Source: a virus
Virus record (IMG/VR): IMGVR_UViG_3300025395_000266
Coordinates: 1 to 22,157 of that record
DNA: 22,157 nt
Reading direction: 5' to 3' (one strand)
The notes beneath the pieces were generated by a model. The model did not search any database, had not been told where the DNA came from, and saw only the letters and a program-made list of their open reading frames with translations. Below are positions 13,280 through 20,692 of this stretch, one piece after another. Within the stretch, counting starts at the first letter, position 1; every line of letters begins with the position of its first letter. The position numbers were made by a program, and so were the translations under genes.

Positions 13280-14067
13280 TAACAATTCCACTTTCTTAGT
13301 GCTAATGCTTTACGTGTTGGCTTCCCATTCTTTCTCATAGGACCTTTCATGCCACCCATACGAGCACAGAATGATTTTCTACGATTAGCTGCCTTAGAAC
13401 CTTTTTTAAGTTTTGATGGTGGTGTTGTAACCGCCATACTTAACTTAGAACCTGGATGTTCTCTGCGATAAGATGCAATACCTTTACGATTCAAACCACC
13501 TTTAGGGTCTTTACCTTCTTTGCGTCTCCATGCAGCAGACTCATATAATTCTTCGTCTGATACATCTTCAAGGTCTTCCCAAATTTGTTCAGGATCAATA
13601 TTGTTTGCCTCTGCAATTTCCATAACGAGTTCTTCAATAATATCAAACATATAGTCTGGATTGTGTTCTTCTTTAAGTTCACTACGCATATAATTAGCAA
13701 CAGTCATAATGTAATCTTCTGCCAATGTAATCTTTGATTCGACCCACTCAGGCAAATCGGCCTTGTCATCAATCAAGTCAATCATCTCTTGTGCATTGTG
13801 CATGATGGTGCGTAATTGATTGACTGCCATGTATGGGTCGGAATATTCTTCATCTTTTTCTTCCATAACACCTTCTTTAGTGCTTTTCCAACCACCACCC
13901 ATTTCTTTATACTTCTTAGAAGCCCAACCATTAGCATATGCTGAAGGATAAACAGCAAACTTTGATTTTGCAGCTGCTTTTGCACGAGCCCATTTTTCTG
14001 GACTAGTAGGAACATTCTTTTCTTCCAAGTTTTCCATATCTTCTAAAAATGTTCTAAGATTTTTCAT
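13279..14067 (-). CDS. Putative capsid-internal protein with C-terminal DUF6321-like basic Cys domain (262 aa)
   Basis: The N-terminus MKNLRTFLEDMENLEE resembles a T4 capsid-targeting peptide. Residues about 20-60 hold KWARAKAAAKSKFAVYPSAYANGWASKKYKEMGGGWK, a segment seen in many large-phage proteins. An acidic helical region follows (about 70-170). The C-terminus (about 177-262: AAWRRKEGKDPKGGLNRKG, KRRKSFCARM-like core, PTRKALALRKWNC) matches what is annotated as DUF6321 in phages (name from memory). The domain is basic with two Cys and two Trp and might bind nucleic acid. TAATG overlaps link it to both neighbours. A virion location is inferred, not shown. Confidence 0.82.
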   Translation of the reverse strand: MKNLRTFLEDMENLEEKNVPTSPEKWARAKAAAKSKFAVYPSAYANGWASKKYKEMGGGWKSTKEGVMEEKDEEYSDPYMAVNQLRTIMHNAQEMIDLIDDKADLPEWVESKITLAEDYIMTVANYMRSELKEEHNPDYMFDIIEELVMEIAEANNIDPEQIWEDLEDVSDEELYESAAWRRKEGKDPKGGLNRKGIASYRREHPGSKLSMAVTTPPSKLKKGSKAANRRKSFCARMGGMKGPMRKNGKPTRKALALRKWNC

Positions 14068-14705
14068 TATTGTTCCCTTCTTCTTTCTGCATTACTTTTT
14101 CTTAATGGATGGTCGGGATTCTTATAAGGAGTTTTTCTCATTCCTTCAGAATCATAATTTCCAGATTTCTTTTTTGCTATTGCTGTAGCAGCCGCAATTG
14201 CAGCTGCACTTTCTGTTCTAACATTTATTGGTGCACCACGGCGTTCTGGATTTGGATCTTGACGGCGTTTTCTTTGTGCTGCGGCTGCTCTTTTTACTTT
14301 GCCTAATGCATTTGCTTTTGCTCTAGGTAAACACTTTGGTTTTCCTTCGCCAGGTTCTCTAGCACAATGTCCTTTGACATTACCTTTTGTGTCCATGCGA
14401 ACCCAATCTTGCTTAAACCATTTACGCAAGTCTTCATTGATCCAATCATCTGGTGTCTTACCGTGTTTAGATTTGAAATCATTATGTAAGTCTTTACCTG
14501 TTATGCCATGTTCATTAGAAATTTTCGTCATCAACTTATTGATTGTGTCATAGTCATGGCTATCTAATTGTTTTAAGCCATCTTCTAATTCTTTAACATG
14601 GTCTTCTTTTCTACAACTACCAAGAGAATAAGGTGCTTTACCAGGTACTGGTTTGTAACCAGGCCAGCATCTTCCTTTTTCTCTAAGTTGTGTGAAAGTT
14701 TTCAT
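14067..14705 (-). CDS. Basic Cys-containing phage protein with capsid-targeting-like N-terminus (212 aa)
   Basis: The product begins MKTFTQLREKG, again similar to the T4 internal-protein leader. It has a CWPGYKPVPGKAPYSLGSC unit (C14, C32 region), a helical acidic middle (DGLKQLDSHDYDTINKLM) and a second basic module around WVRMDTKGNVKGHCAREPGEGKPKCLPRAKA followed by an Ala/Arg/Lys-rich helix. The CAREPGEGKPKCLP unit recurs in small proteins of diverse large phages and ends with a KRRQDPNPERRG tail. High basic content fits DNA contact inside the head or early action on host DNA. It starts with ATGA overlap to the upstream gene. Confidence 0.82.
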   Translation of the reverse strand: MKTFTQLREKGRCWPGYKPVPGKAPYSLGSCRKEDHVKELEDGLKQLDSHDYDTINKLMTKISNEHGITGKDLHNDFKSKHGKTPDDWINEDLRKWFKQDWVRMDTKGNVKGHCAREPGEGKPKCLPRAKANALGKVKRAAAAQRKRRQDPNPERRGAPINVRTESAAAIAAATAIAKKKSGNYDSEGMRKTPYKNPDHPLRKSNAERRREQ

Positions 14706-15088
14706 ATTTTTCTCAATATTTCTGCTATCTTCATGTCAACTGGTATGACATCCGTTACTATCGTTTTACCTCTTATACCTTTTACTTCACTTGGAAGGAG
14801 ATTCAAATACAGTAAAAAAGTCTTCAATGCATCATAATCTTTTTCGTCTATCCTGAAGAATAATATTCTAGCTGTTGCTTCTAATCCAAATACGTTATTC
14901 AAAAGTATGATATGATTAAGTATCAAACGTTCTTTTATAACTTTGGTGGCCTTATATCTACGAAACAATCTTTTCAAGTATTTCGTCCTTTTAAGGTCAC
15001 CTTCAAACTCAGACATTAAGCAATTAGGTGATGTATAACATTTTACTGCGTACATCACAAAATTATCTTCATTCAAATCATCAAACAT
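14702..15088 (-). CDS. Conserved T4-like phage protein of unknown function (128 aa)
   Basis: The 128-residue product starts MFDDLNEDNFVMYAVKCYTSPNC and contains EFEGDLKRTKYLKRLFRRYK followed by ERLILNHIILLNNVFGLEATARILFF. This order of segments I recognise from a short protein found across marine T4-like phages, usually unassigned (memory, not a search). It is predicted all-helical and soluble. The start has no strong Shine-Dalgarno and lies 15 bases after the virion protein stop, next to a palindrome that could affect its translation. Its consistent occurrence near late genes suggests a structural or assembly role, which is unproven. Confidence 0.85.
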   Translation of the reverse strand: MFDDLNEDNFVMYAVKCYTSPNCLMSEFEGDLKRTKYLKRLFRRYKATKVIKERLILNHIILLNNVFGLEATARILFFRIDEKDYDALKTFLLYLNLLPSEVKGIRGKTIVTDVIPVDMKIAEILRKI

Positions 15089-15096
15089 TATATAAA

Positions 15097-15111
15097 GAGT
15101 TTATTAAACTC
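15097..15111. repeat. Perfect 15-base inverted repeat between two late genes
   Basis: GAGTTTA-T-TAAACTC is a perfect palindrome around one central base. It overlaps the stop codon of the virion protein gene and ends 8 bases before the next start. As RNA it allows a 5-bp GAGTT/AACTC stem with a 5-base loop, followed by TTTATA. That is too weak for a convincing terminator, so a translational or protein-binding role is an open guess. Confidence 0.4.
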
Positions 15112-15736
15112 CAGTAAATGCTGTACCCCAGCTTGTATTACCGGAATAAGTGTTTGATGCAACTGGACTAGCAAGAGCAACTAATGTTTCTTTCAAATAA
15201 CGAACAGAACCATCATTGTTTGTTTTCTTTCTAATGTTTACCCAGCCTAAAGTAACATCACCCAAAGCAACAGTATTATTTGCAATTCTAGTTGCTGTCA
15301 CCAAAACTGTATCTTGGTTATATGTTTTTTCTGCAGGTTTTGTAGAAGGATATGCAATAGCTTTATCAAATTCAATAGTTGTACCAACTGCATTGTTAGC
15401 AAAAATTGCTGATGTCATTGTTACTACATTACCTGAAATAGATTGTACAGTATTGTTTGAAAAGAACATACCAGGATATCCGTTACCTGCTGTACCGCCT
15501 GGTGAACCTACTCCGTTAGGATAAAAGTAAAGATATTGGCCTGCAGCAACACCTACGTTTGCTACATTAGAACCTCCATTAGCGACAGAAATTCCGTCTG
15601 AATAGCTTAATGTAATTGTAGTATTTCCAACATAAGCTGGTAAGCCTAGTGTAAGTTGTACTACATCTCTTGTTTCACGTTCAACGTTCCATTTTGGTTT
15701 TGCGTTGTGTCCGTCTGTATTTGACCATGCTGGCAT
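15104..15736 (-). CDS. Putative virion structural protein (210 aa)
   Basis: The product begins MPAWSNTDGHNAKPKWNVERETR, an N-terminal pattern of structural proteins in cyanophage-like myoviruses (recognised from memory). The rest is rich in Gly, Asn, Thr and Val with beta-strand periodicity (TTITLSYSDGISVANGG, QSISGNVVTMTSAIF, GWVNIRKKTNNDGS), typical of virion surface or tail/neck decoration proteins. AAGGAG sits 8 bases before the ATG. A late-promoter-like AATAAATA lies 34 bases upstream, consistent with strong late expression as a monocistronic or leading gene. Exact virion position is unknown. Confidence 0.82.
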   Translation of the reverse strand: MPAWSNTDGHNAKPKWNVERETRDVVQLTLGLPAYVGNTTITLSYSDGISVANGGSNVANVGVAAGQYLYFYPNGVGSPGGTAGNGYPGMFFSNNTVQSISGNVVTMTSAIFANNAVGTTIEFDKAIAYPSTKPAEKTYNQDTVLVTATRIANNTVALGDVTLGWVNIRKKTNNDGSVRYLKETLVALASPVASNTYSGNTSWGTAFTGV

Positions 15737-15769
15737 TTTTAAGTCTCCTTGGTATAAAGGTAATCTACC

Positions 15770-15777
15770 TATTTATT
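15770..15777 (-). promoter_or_regulatory. Late-type promoter element AATAAATA
   Basis: On the minus strand the octamer AATAAATA (then GG) differs from the T4 late consensus TATAAATA only at the first base and fits the looser NATAAATA form described for cyanophages. It overlaps the stop of the upstream gene and lies 34 bases before the virion protein ATG, about the right distance for a late transcript with a 20-30 base leader. Confidence 0.55.
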
Positions 15778-16942
15778 GTTCTTGTGGTTTTTGTTTCTTG
15801 TCCATATCTTTATAATCAGGCATCGCTGTACGATTTTTCAACATAGGATCGATTTCAACCGTATCTCTCTTTTCGCCTGTCAAGGTTGTTCCACCCTTTA
15901 ACACCATGCGAGCCTTTGGTTTTTTGTCACCTAATTCATTACTTCCATCAACTTTCTGCATAGATGGTTTCTTGCCTGATGGTCTAGCGTCCTTTTGGTC
16001 TTTTTCCCAATCATACATGTCCTCTTTCAATTTACGCTTGTAAATTTCTTTGACCATCGATGCAGCTTTGGACATTTTCTTTGGTGCAACTTGATTAGGT
16101 GTATTACCCATGTCAAAAGGTGCTTCAGAGGCAGCTTTTGGATCACCAAAATTATCTTCTTTTCTTAAAGCTTTTTTAATATTTGCAGTTGTTTTGTCCA
16201 TCTGCTTACCAGTTGCTTTCATCACATTCATCCAACGGTCTGTGGATTTCTTATGTTGACCTGTTGCAGTTAATTCATCAGCAGACTTTTTGGCTTTTTC
16301 TTTGTAACGGCCAAGCAATTCTGAAGATACTTCATTGACTTCAACTTCTTCACGCTTTGTAGCCATAGCCAAACCTTTTTCACGGCGTTTCATTACACGT
16401 TTAACTATGTCACCGTACTCACCTTTGGTATGTGGTTTTAACTCTTTCATTTGTGATTTAGCTTTCTCTTTGTAATCACCAAGAGATACTTCATCTAAGT
16501 TTTCTTCTTTTTTCATTGTGTGTTTCATTGTTCCTGCTGGAGCCGGAACTTCATATCGTGCTCCTGCTTTGTCCAACTGTTTTTTTCTTTTTAATGTTGG
16601 TGACTGTGCTATAGTTGAACGTATTTCTGGATGTGAAATTTTAGTAGTTAAATCTTCATTAACTTCATCTTCATAGATTCCATGGTCACGTTTCCACTTT
16701 TCGTAATCACCTTTTTTAGATTGAGCTACTTTTTTATTCTTGCTAATGTAGTCTACATTCCAACCTTTAGATTTGTAATACTTACTTAGTATATCTGCTC
16801 GTCTTGATGTTACATTTTCAGGAATAGCGATACCACCGCCTGCACCGGTAGCAGACCAAGGATCTCTTGGGTCACTACCAGTTTTTGCAGCGGTTAAGTC
16901 TGTTTTTTTCGCAACAGATTTTACAATATCTTTAGCTTTCAT
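15773..16942 (-). CDS. Lys/Glu-rich patchwork late protein, putative capsid-internal or core protein (389 aa)
   Basis: The ATG at 16942 lies one base after the previous stop and is preferred to an in-frame TTG at 16960. Residues about 20-85 contain GGGIAIPENVTSRRADILSKYYKSKGW-type sequence and KKGDYEKWKRDHGIYEDE. Two internal repeats follow: LDEVSLGDYKEKAKSQMKEL and VNEVSSELLGRYKEKAKKSADEL, each trailed by basic helix. The C-terminal part (YDWEKDQKDARPSGKKPSMQ to TVEIDPMLKNR) is a segment I know from marine phage proteins. Spacers such as EVNEDL, NLDEVS and EVNEVS fit the L/I/V-x-E form of T4 prohead protease sites. A scaffold/core or internal protein role is inferred. Confidence 0.8.
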   Translation of the reverse strand: MKAKDIVKSVAKKTDLTAAKTGSDPRDPWSATGAGGGIAIPENVTSRRADILSKYYKSKGWNVDYISKNKKVAQSKKGDYEKWKRDHGIYEDEVNEDLTTKISHPEIRSTIAQSPTLKRKKQLDKAGARYEVPAPAGTMKHTMKKEENLDEVSLGDYKEKAKSQMKELKPHTKGEYGDIVKRVMKRREKGLAMATKREEVEVNEVSSELLGRYKEKAKKSADELTATGQHKKSTDRWMNVMKATGKQMDKTTANIKKALRKEDNFGDPKAASEAPFDMGNTPNQVAPKKMSKAASMVKEIYKRKLKEDMYDWEKDQKDARPSGKKPSMQKVDGSNELGDKKPKARMVLKGGTTLTGEKRDTVEIDPMLKNRTAMPDYKDMDKKQKPQEQ

Positions 16943-16943
16943 T

Positions 16944-18866
16944 TTAGATGCCACCAGCAATTTTGCCCATCATTGTTTCTTGTCTAATCTTTTTGTAAGA
17001 TTTCTTGGCCAAATCTTTAACTAATTTCATTGGTGAATTTTCATTAGTCACGAATGGGTGGTCACCTGTACCAGAACCTGCTTCAGGACCTTTGAATGTC
17101 TCATCAACTTCAACTTCTTCTTTTTGAGTTGGTTTCTTACCTGTTTGTGGCATTCCCATTTTCTTTTGAAGGTCTTTAATCATATCTTCATCTGAACCAT
17201 GGCCTAATTTGTCAAGAACTTTATTACCAATTTTTTTCAAAGTACCTTTGATATCTTCATCGATTTCAACTTCTTCTTTTAATTTACCAGCTTTGGCTTG
17301 ATTGAACTTTTTTTGAAGAATACTCAAAGTATCTTTGTTTACTTTTTTTGAAGTAGTTGATTTAACCATGTTTGCATCTTTATTTTTAATACCAAGAGGA
17401 TAATCACCGTGGCGTTCCTGTGATTTTTGACTTTTATCCATTTCATCTAATTCATATTCTTCACCAACAGTCAAACCAACTTTATATGATTTAGTTTTGT
17501 TGTGATAAGTTGCAGGAACTTTCATACGACCACGGAGACCATCAACAGTTTTTGTGTTCATGTCTGTCTCACCATCAACTCTTACGTGTTCATCTTCCTT
17601 CATCTTCACTTTTTTTTTCTTTTCGGAAATAGTAGAGATGCCACCAATGTCTTCTAGTTGAAGTGATTCATTCATACCATGGATACTACCTTTGATACCA
17701 TGTTTTGCTCTCAATTTAGCAGCTTCCTTTTCATGGTGTTCTGATTCTTCTGGCCCAGCATATTCTGCATGAGAAACGTGGTGGTCTGAATGATCCAACA
17801 TATCATCAGCTACTTTATTACCATGATGTTTACGAACATGGTTCTCAATAGCGGTAGCTGCGTGATGACTATGATGTCCGCCCATTCCGGCGCCATATCC
17901 TTGGTCTGCACTATATGTGTGTTGTGCGTGTTTATGCCATAGAGCAGAAAGGCTCATTTTGTCCATTTTGCCTTCTTCTAGTACATCAAGTTCATCAAAG
18001 GCTTCTGTATAGATTTCTTGTTGTTCTTTCATTGCTTGCTTTGTAGCGGTTGCATACATTACATTTTTAGCACGGTCACCATAACGGTCCTTGAAACCTT
18101 TTAAGCCTTTTTTCATTGACTTAACAATCTTCTCACGCTTCTCTTTTTCAGAAGGAGTCATATGACGTTCTTCTTCTTCACCCAATTTAGTTTCTTTTTT
18201 GCCTTTATGCATGTTTTTCTCATGCTTGTGAACTTCTTGGTCAGCAATCTTTCTTGCTTCTGGAGGTGTCACATACTTTTCATTTGTCATTGTGTGCTTA
18301 GACAAATGTGTTTCTTTTTCTTCTTCTTTCTTTAGAGCAGAAGGCTTAACCATTTTTTTAACCAATGCTTTATCTTCTTTCTCATCAGGATGAGATTCTT
18401 CTTTCATATCTTCTGGATCTTTTTTATACTTTTTAGTGTATACATCACCAGTAGATGTTTTCTTGTGTTCATGACCAGTCAACTCACCTTTTTTCTTTGG
18501 TAATTGACTTACGTATTTTCCTTTTAATACATCAAAAGGATTAGAAGATTTCTTTTCATCTTCTTCTTCACGAACAACAGCAGAATGTCCTGTTGCTGCA
18601 GCTTTATCATCTTTCTTCTTTAGTTTTTGGCCACCAATTTTTTCAGGTGGTACCATACCTTCTGAATGTGATTTTGAAGTAACAGGATACTTTTTACCTT
18701 GAAACTCAAAATGAGATTGGCCCGCTTTTCTAGCTGCGTGTGCTGCTTTATGGAAACCAGTCTCATCTAGTTCTGGTTCTAAAATGAGTCTTTTTTTCTC
18801 ATCTTCTTCCATAATTGCTTTTGTAGCGTCAATTAAGGCTTGTGATACTAAAGTTCTTGTAAACAT
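16944..18866 (-). CDS. Large Lys/Glu/His-rich patchwork late protein (640 aa)
   Basis: AGGAG lies 7 bases before the ATG, which overlaps the upstream stop as TAATG. The N-terminus MFTRTLVSQALIDATKAIMEEDEKK is helical and unlike the MKSF leaders of its neighbours. Residues about 34-62 hold ETGFHKAAHAARKAGQSHFEFQGKKYPVT, a module recurring in phage late proteins. A long charged region follows, then a His-rich domain at about 305-400 (LWHKHAQHTYSADQGYG, GGHHSHHAATAIENHVRKHHG, AEYAGPEESEHHEKEAAKL). The C-terminal third has acidic spacers ELDEMDK, VEIDED and VEVDET between basic blocks. No enzyme motif is seen. It is likely a processed head-internal or core protein; the His clusters might bind metal. 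Confidence 0.8.
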   Translation of the reverse strand: MFTRTLVSQALIDATKAIMEEDEKKRLILEPELDETGFHKAAHAARKAGQSHFEFQGKKYPVTSKSHSEGMVPPEKIGGQKLKKKDDKAAATGHSAVVREEEDEKKSSNPFDVLKGKYVSQLPKKKGELTGHEHKKTSTGDVYTKKYKKDPEDMKEESHPDEKEDKALVKKMVKPSALKKEEEKETHLSKHTMTNEKYVTPPEARKIADQEVHKHEKNMHKGKKETKLGEEEERHMTPSEKEKREKIVKSMKKGLKGFKDRYGDRAKNVMYATATKQAMKEQQEIYTEAFDELDVLEEGKMDKMSLSALWHKHAQHTYSADQGYGAGMGGHHSHHAATAIENHVRKHHGNKVADDMLDHSDHHVSHAEYAGPEESEHHEKEAAKLRAKHGIKGSIHGMNESLQLEDIGGISTISEKKKKVKMKEDEHVRVDGETDMNTKTVDGLRGRMKVPATYHNKTKSYKVGLTVGEEYELDEMDKSQKSQERHGDYPLGIKNKDANMVKSTTSKKVNKDTLSILQKKFNQAKAGKLKEEVEIDEDIKGTLKKIGNKVLDKLGHGSDEDMIKDLQKKMGMPQTGKKPTQKEEVEVDETFKGPEAGSGTGDHPFVTNENSPMKLVKDLAKKSYKKIRQETMMGKIAGGI

Positions 18867-20692
18867 TATTTTTCTCCTGTCTTTTTCTTTTTCTTGATAG
18901 TTATACCCGATTGTCCATACTTATCCGCTGGCAGTTCTAGAGGTTCTTTATTGCTTGCACCACCTGTAGTTCCGCTAACTCCCGCTTCACCAGATAGTCC
19001 AAAATCAAAAATAGATTCTCTAAATTTCTTCAAACCTTTTTTCTTTTCAGCTAATGGGTTCGGGCTAACCATTCTAGGTTTACCCGCAAAATCTGCAACA
19101 TCATCATTATTGAACTCTGTCGCTTCTCTGTATGTTTGGTCTCCTAGACCTGCACCAGCAGCACCTGTTGTTGCTCTTGAGTCAAATGTAGAACCAACAC
19201 CATCAGCGGTACCTATTCTAGCTGCACTTAAAGATTTATTGCCATTTTTACGCAACTTTTCTTTGTTAGCATCCATATTGAAACGATTTTCTTTTGGTTC
19301 TGGATGCTTAGTCATTGTAGGAACAGATTCGGTGTACGTATTACCACCACCTATTCTAGCTATGTAATTTGTATTTTGTTTAATGTCACCATCACGGACA
19401 TCATCTCTTTTACCTAACTTAGCCGCATATTGCATTATAGGACTGTTGTTATCTTTAATAACATTCAAACCTTTACTTTTCAAGTTATCCTTTTGGATGT
19501 TCTTAGCGTTCTTTTCTTCATATAAATTTAAGAATCTATTAGATTCATTATACATAGATTCACCTAAGAAGCTAGATGTTTCTTTGTATAATTCTGTTAT
19601 TTCTTCCGATTCTTCTTCTAAACTACTGCTATTGTCAAATCTCACAAAATTCTCAAATAATTCTGTGAAAACTTGAACATTCTTATGTGCTTTTTCCCAT
19701 TTGTTTTGACGGACAGATTCTTCCATCATCCTAGTTAAAAGAGAATTGCGTTCTTTACTTACTCTGTTGGTTGTGTCAACAAAAATCATCATGGTTTCGT
19801 AACCAAGTTCTTCTAATTCTTCTTTGACAAAAGCAATTCTTTCTAAGTCATCAGCAGGACCATTAATAATTAATGGACCACGTGTTCTTATTGATTCAAA
19901 GCGAGGATTCATTGACCTCATGGCCAATTTGTGTTTGTCATTAAGAACATCACATACTTGAGTGAAATTGAATTCTACTGCTCTTGATTCTGCAATAGCT
20001 TCACGTAAAACAACATCTTTACCAGAACCTGGACCACCAGTCACAAAGATAGCCTTGTGATGGCCATGTGTGTAACTCTCATGTAAGCCCATACCTTTAC
20101 GGACATCTTTCATTAACTCTCTTGCATGTTCATCTTTAACATGATGTGGAACACCTTGTCTAAATGATGAAAAGTCATTGTTTTTAGCATGTTCACGCAT
20201 CTTAGTGCCAGACATACCTTCTGCACCTTCAGCATCTGGATCACGATGACCAGCAGAGTGTACTGTAATATGTTTGAAATTATAATGACCATGCCCTGCT
20301 TTTACACCATTGTATTTGTGTAATAGTGAGTGCATTTCTTTTACACGGTCTGAACCAGCAATAACATGTAAGTGTGTAGCACCTTGTGCATGTAACTTAG
20401 CTGCATGGTGCATGATTGTTGGATGTTCTTTAGAAGAAGTCTCGAAATGAGTACCTGGTGAATATCTTTTCAGATGTTTAATCTTCTGTTCACCAGATAA
20501 AGGATTCTTTTTAGCATCTTGTGAATGAGATACAACCACAGTATGTGGTGCTTTATGTTTGGCTGCGACCTCACGTACTTTGTCAATTAGTTTTAAGTGA
20601 CCAGTAGTTGGAGGATTCATGCGACCAAAAGCCATAACCGCATGTTTCTCTTTTGATGCTTCTTCTTCAATAATCTGTAGGAATGACTTCAT
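18866..20692 (-). CDS. Nucleotidyltransferase (HxGH-type) fused to P-loop kinase-like domain, capsid-targeting-like N-terminus
   Basis: The 608-residue protein starts MKSFLQIIEEEASKE, resembling a T4 capsid-targeting peptide. Domain 1 (about 17-175) is a HIGH-superfamily nucleotidyltransferase with FGRMNPPTTGH (22-32, intact TxGH) and SGTKMR (161-166, like the ISSTxxR motif of NMN/pantetheine-phosphate adenylyltransferases). Domain 2 (about 212-350) has a Walker A FVTGGPGSGKD (216-226) and IFVDTTNRVSKERN, like small-molecule or polynucleotide kinases. The remaining about 250 residues are low complexity and polar. The order resembles NadR (NMN adenylyltransferase plus kinase), but substrates are unknown. 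It is ATGA-coupled to the ligase-fold gene. Confidence 0.85.
   Translation of the reverse strand: MKSFLQIIEEEASKEKHAVMAFGRMNPPTTGHLKLIDKVREVAAKHKAPHTVVVSHSQDAKKNPLSGEQKIKHLKRYSPGTHFETSSKEHPTIMHHAAKLHAQGATHLHVIAGSDRVKEMHSLLHKYNGVKAGHGHYNFKHITVHSAGHRDPDAEGAEGMSGTKMREHAKNNDFSSFRQGVPHHVKDEHARELMKDVRKGMGLHESYTHGHHKAIFVTGGPGSGKDVVLREAIAESRAVEFNFTQVCDVLNDKHKLAMRSMNPRFESIRTRGPLIINGPADDLERIAFVKEELEELGYETMMIFVDTTNRVSKERNSLLTRMMEESVRQNKWEKAHKNVQVFTELFENFVRFDNSSSLEEESEEITELYKETSSFLGESMYNESNRFLNLYEEKNAKNIQKDNLKSKGLNVIKDNNSPIMQYAAKLGKRDDVRDGDIKQNTNYIARIGGGNTYTESVPTMTKHPEPKENRFNMDANKEKLRKNGNKSLSAARIGTADGVGSTFDSRATTGAAGAGLGDQTYREATEFNNDDVADFAGKPRMVSPNPLAEKKKGLKKFRESIFDFGLSGEAGVSGTTGGASNKEPLELPADKYGQSGITIKKKKKTGEK

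Noticed and set aside
15773-16942. MKAKDIVKSVAKK as a further capsid-targeting leader
   Set aside because: It lacks the aromatic at position 4 and the FLxE-like end seen in the five other proteins. Similarity is limited to MK plus charge, so it was not counted.
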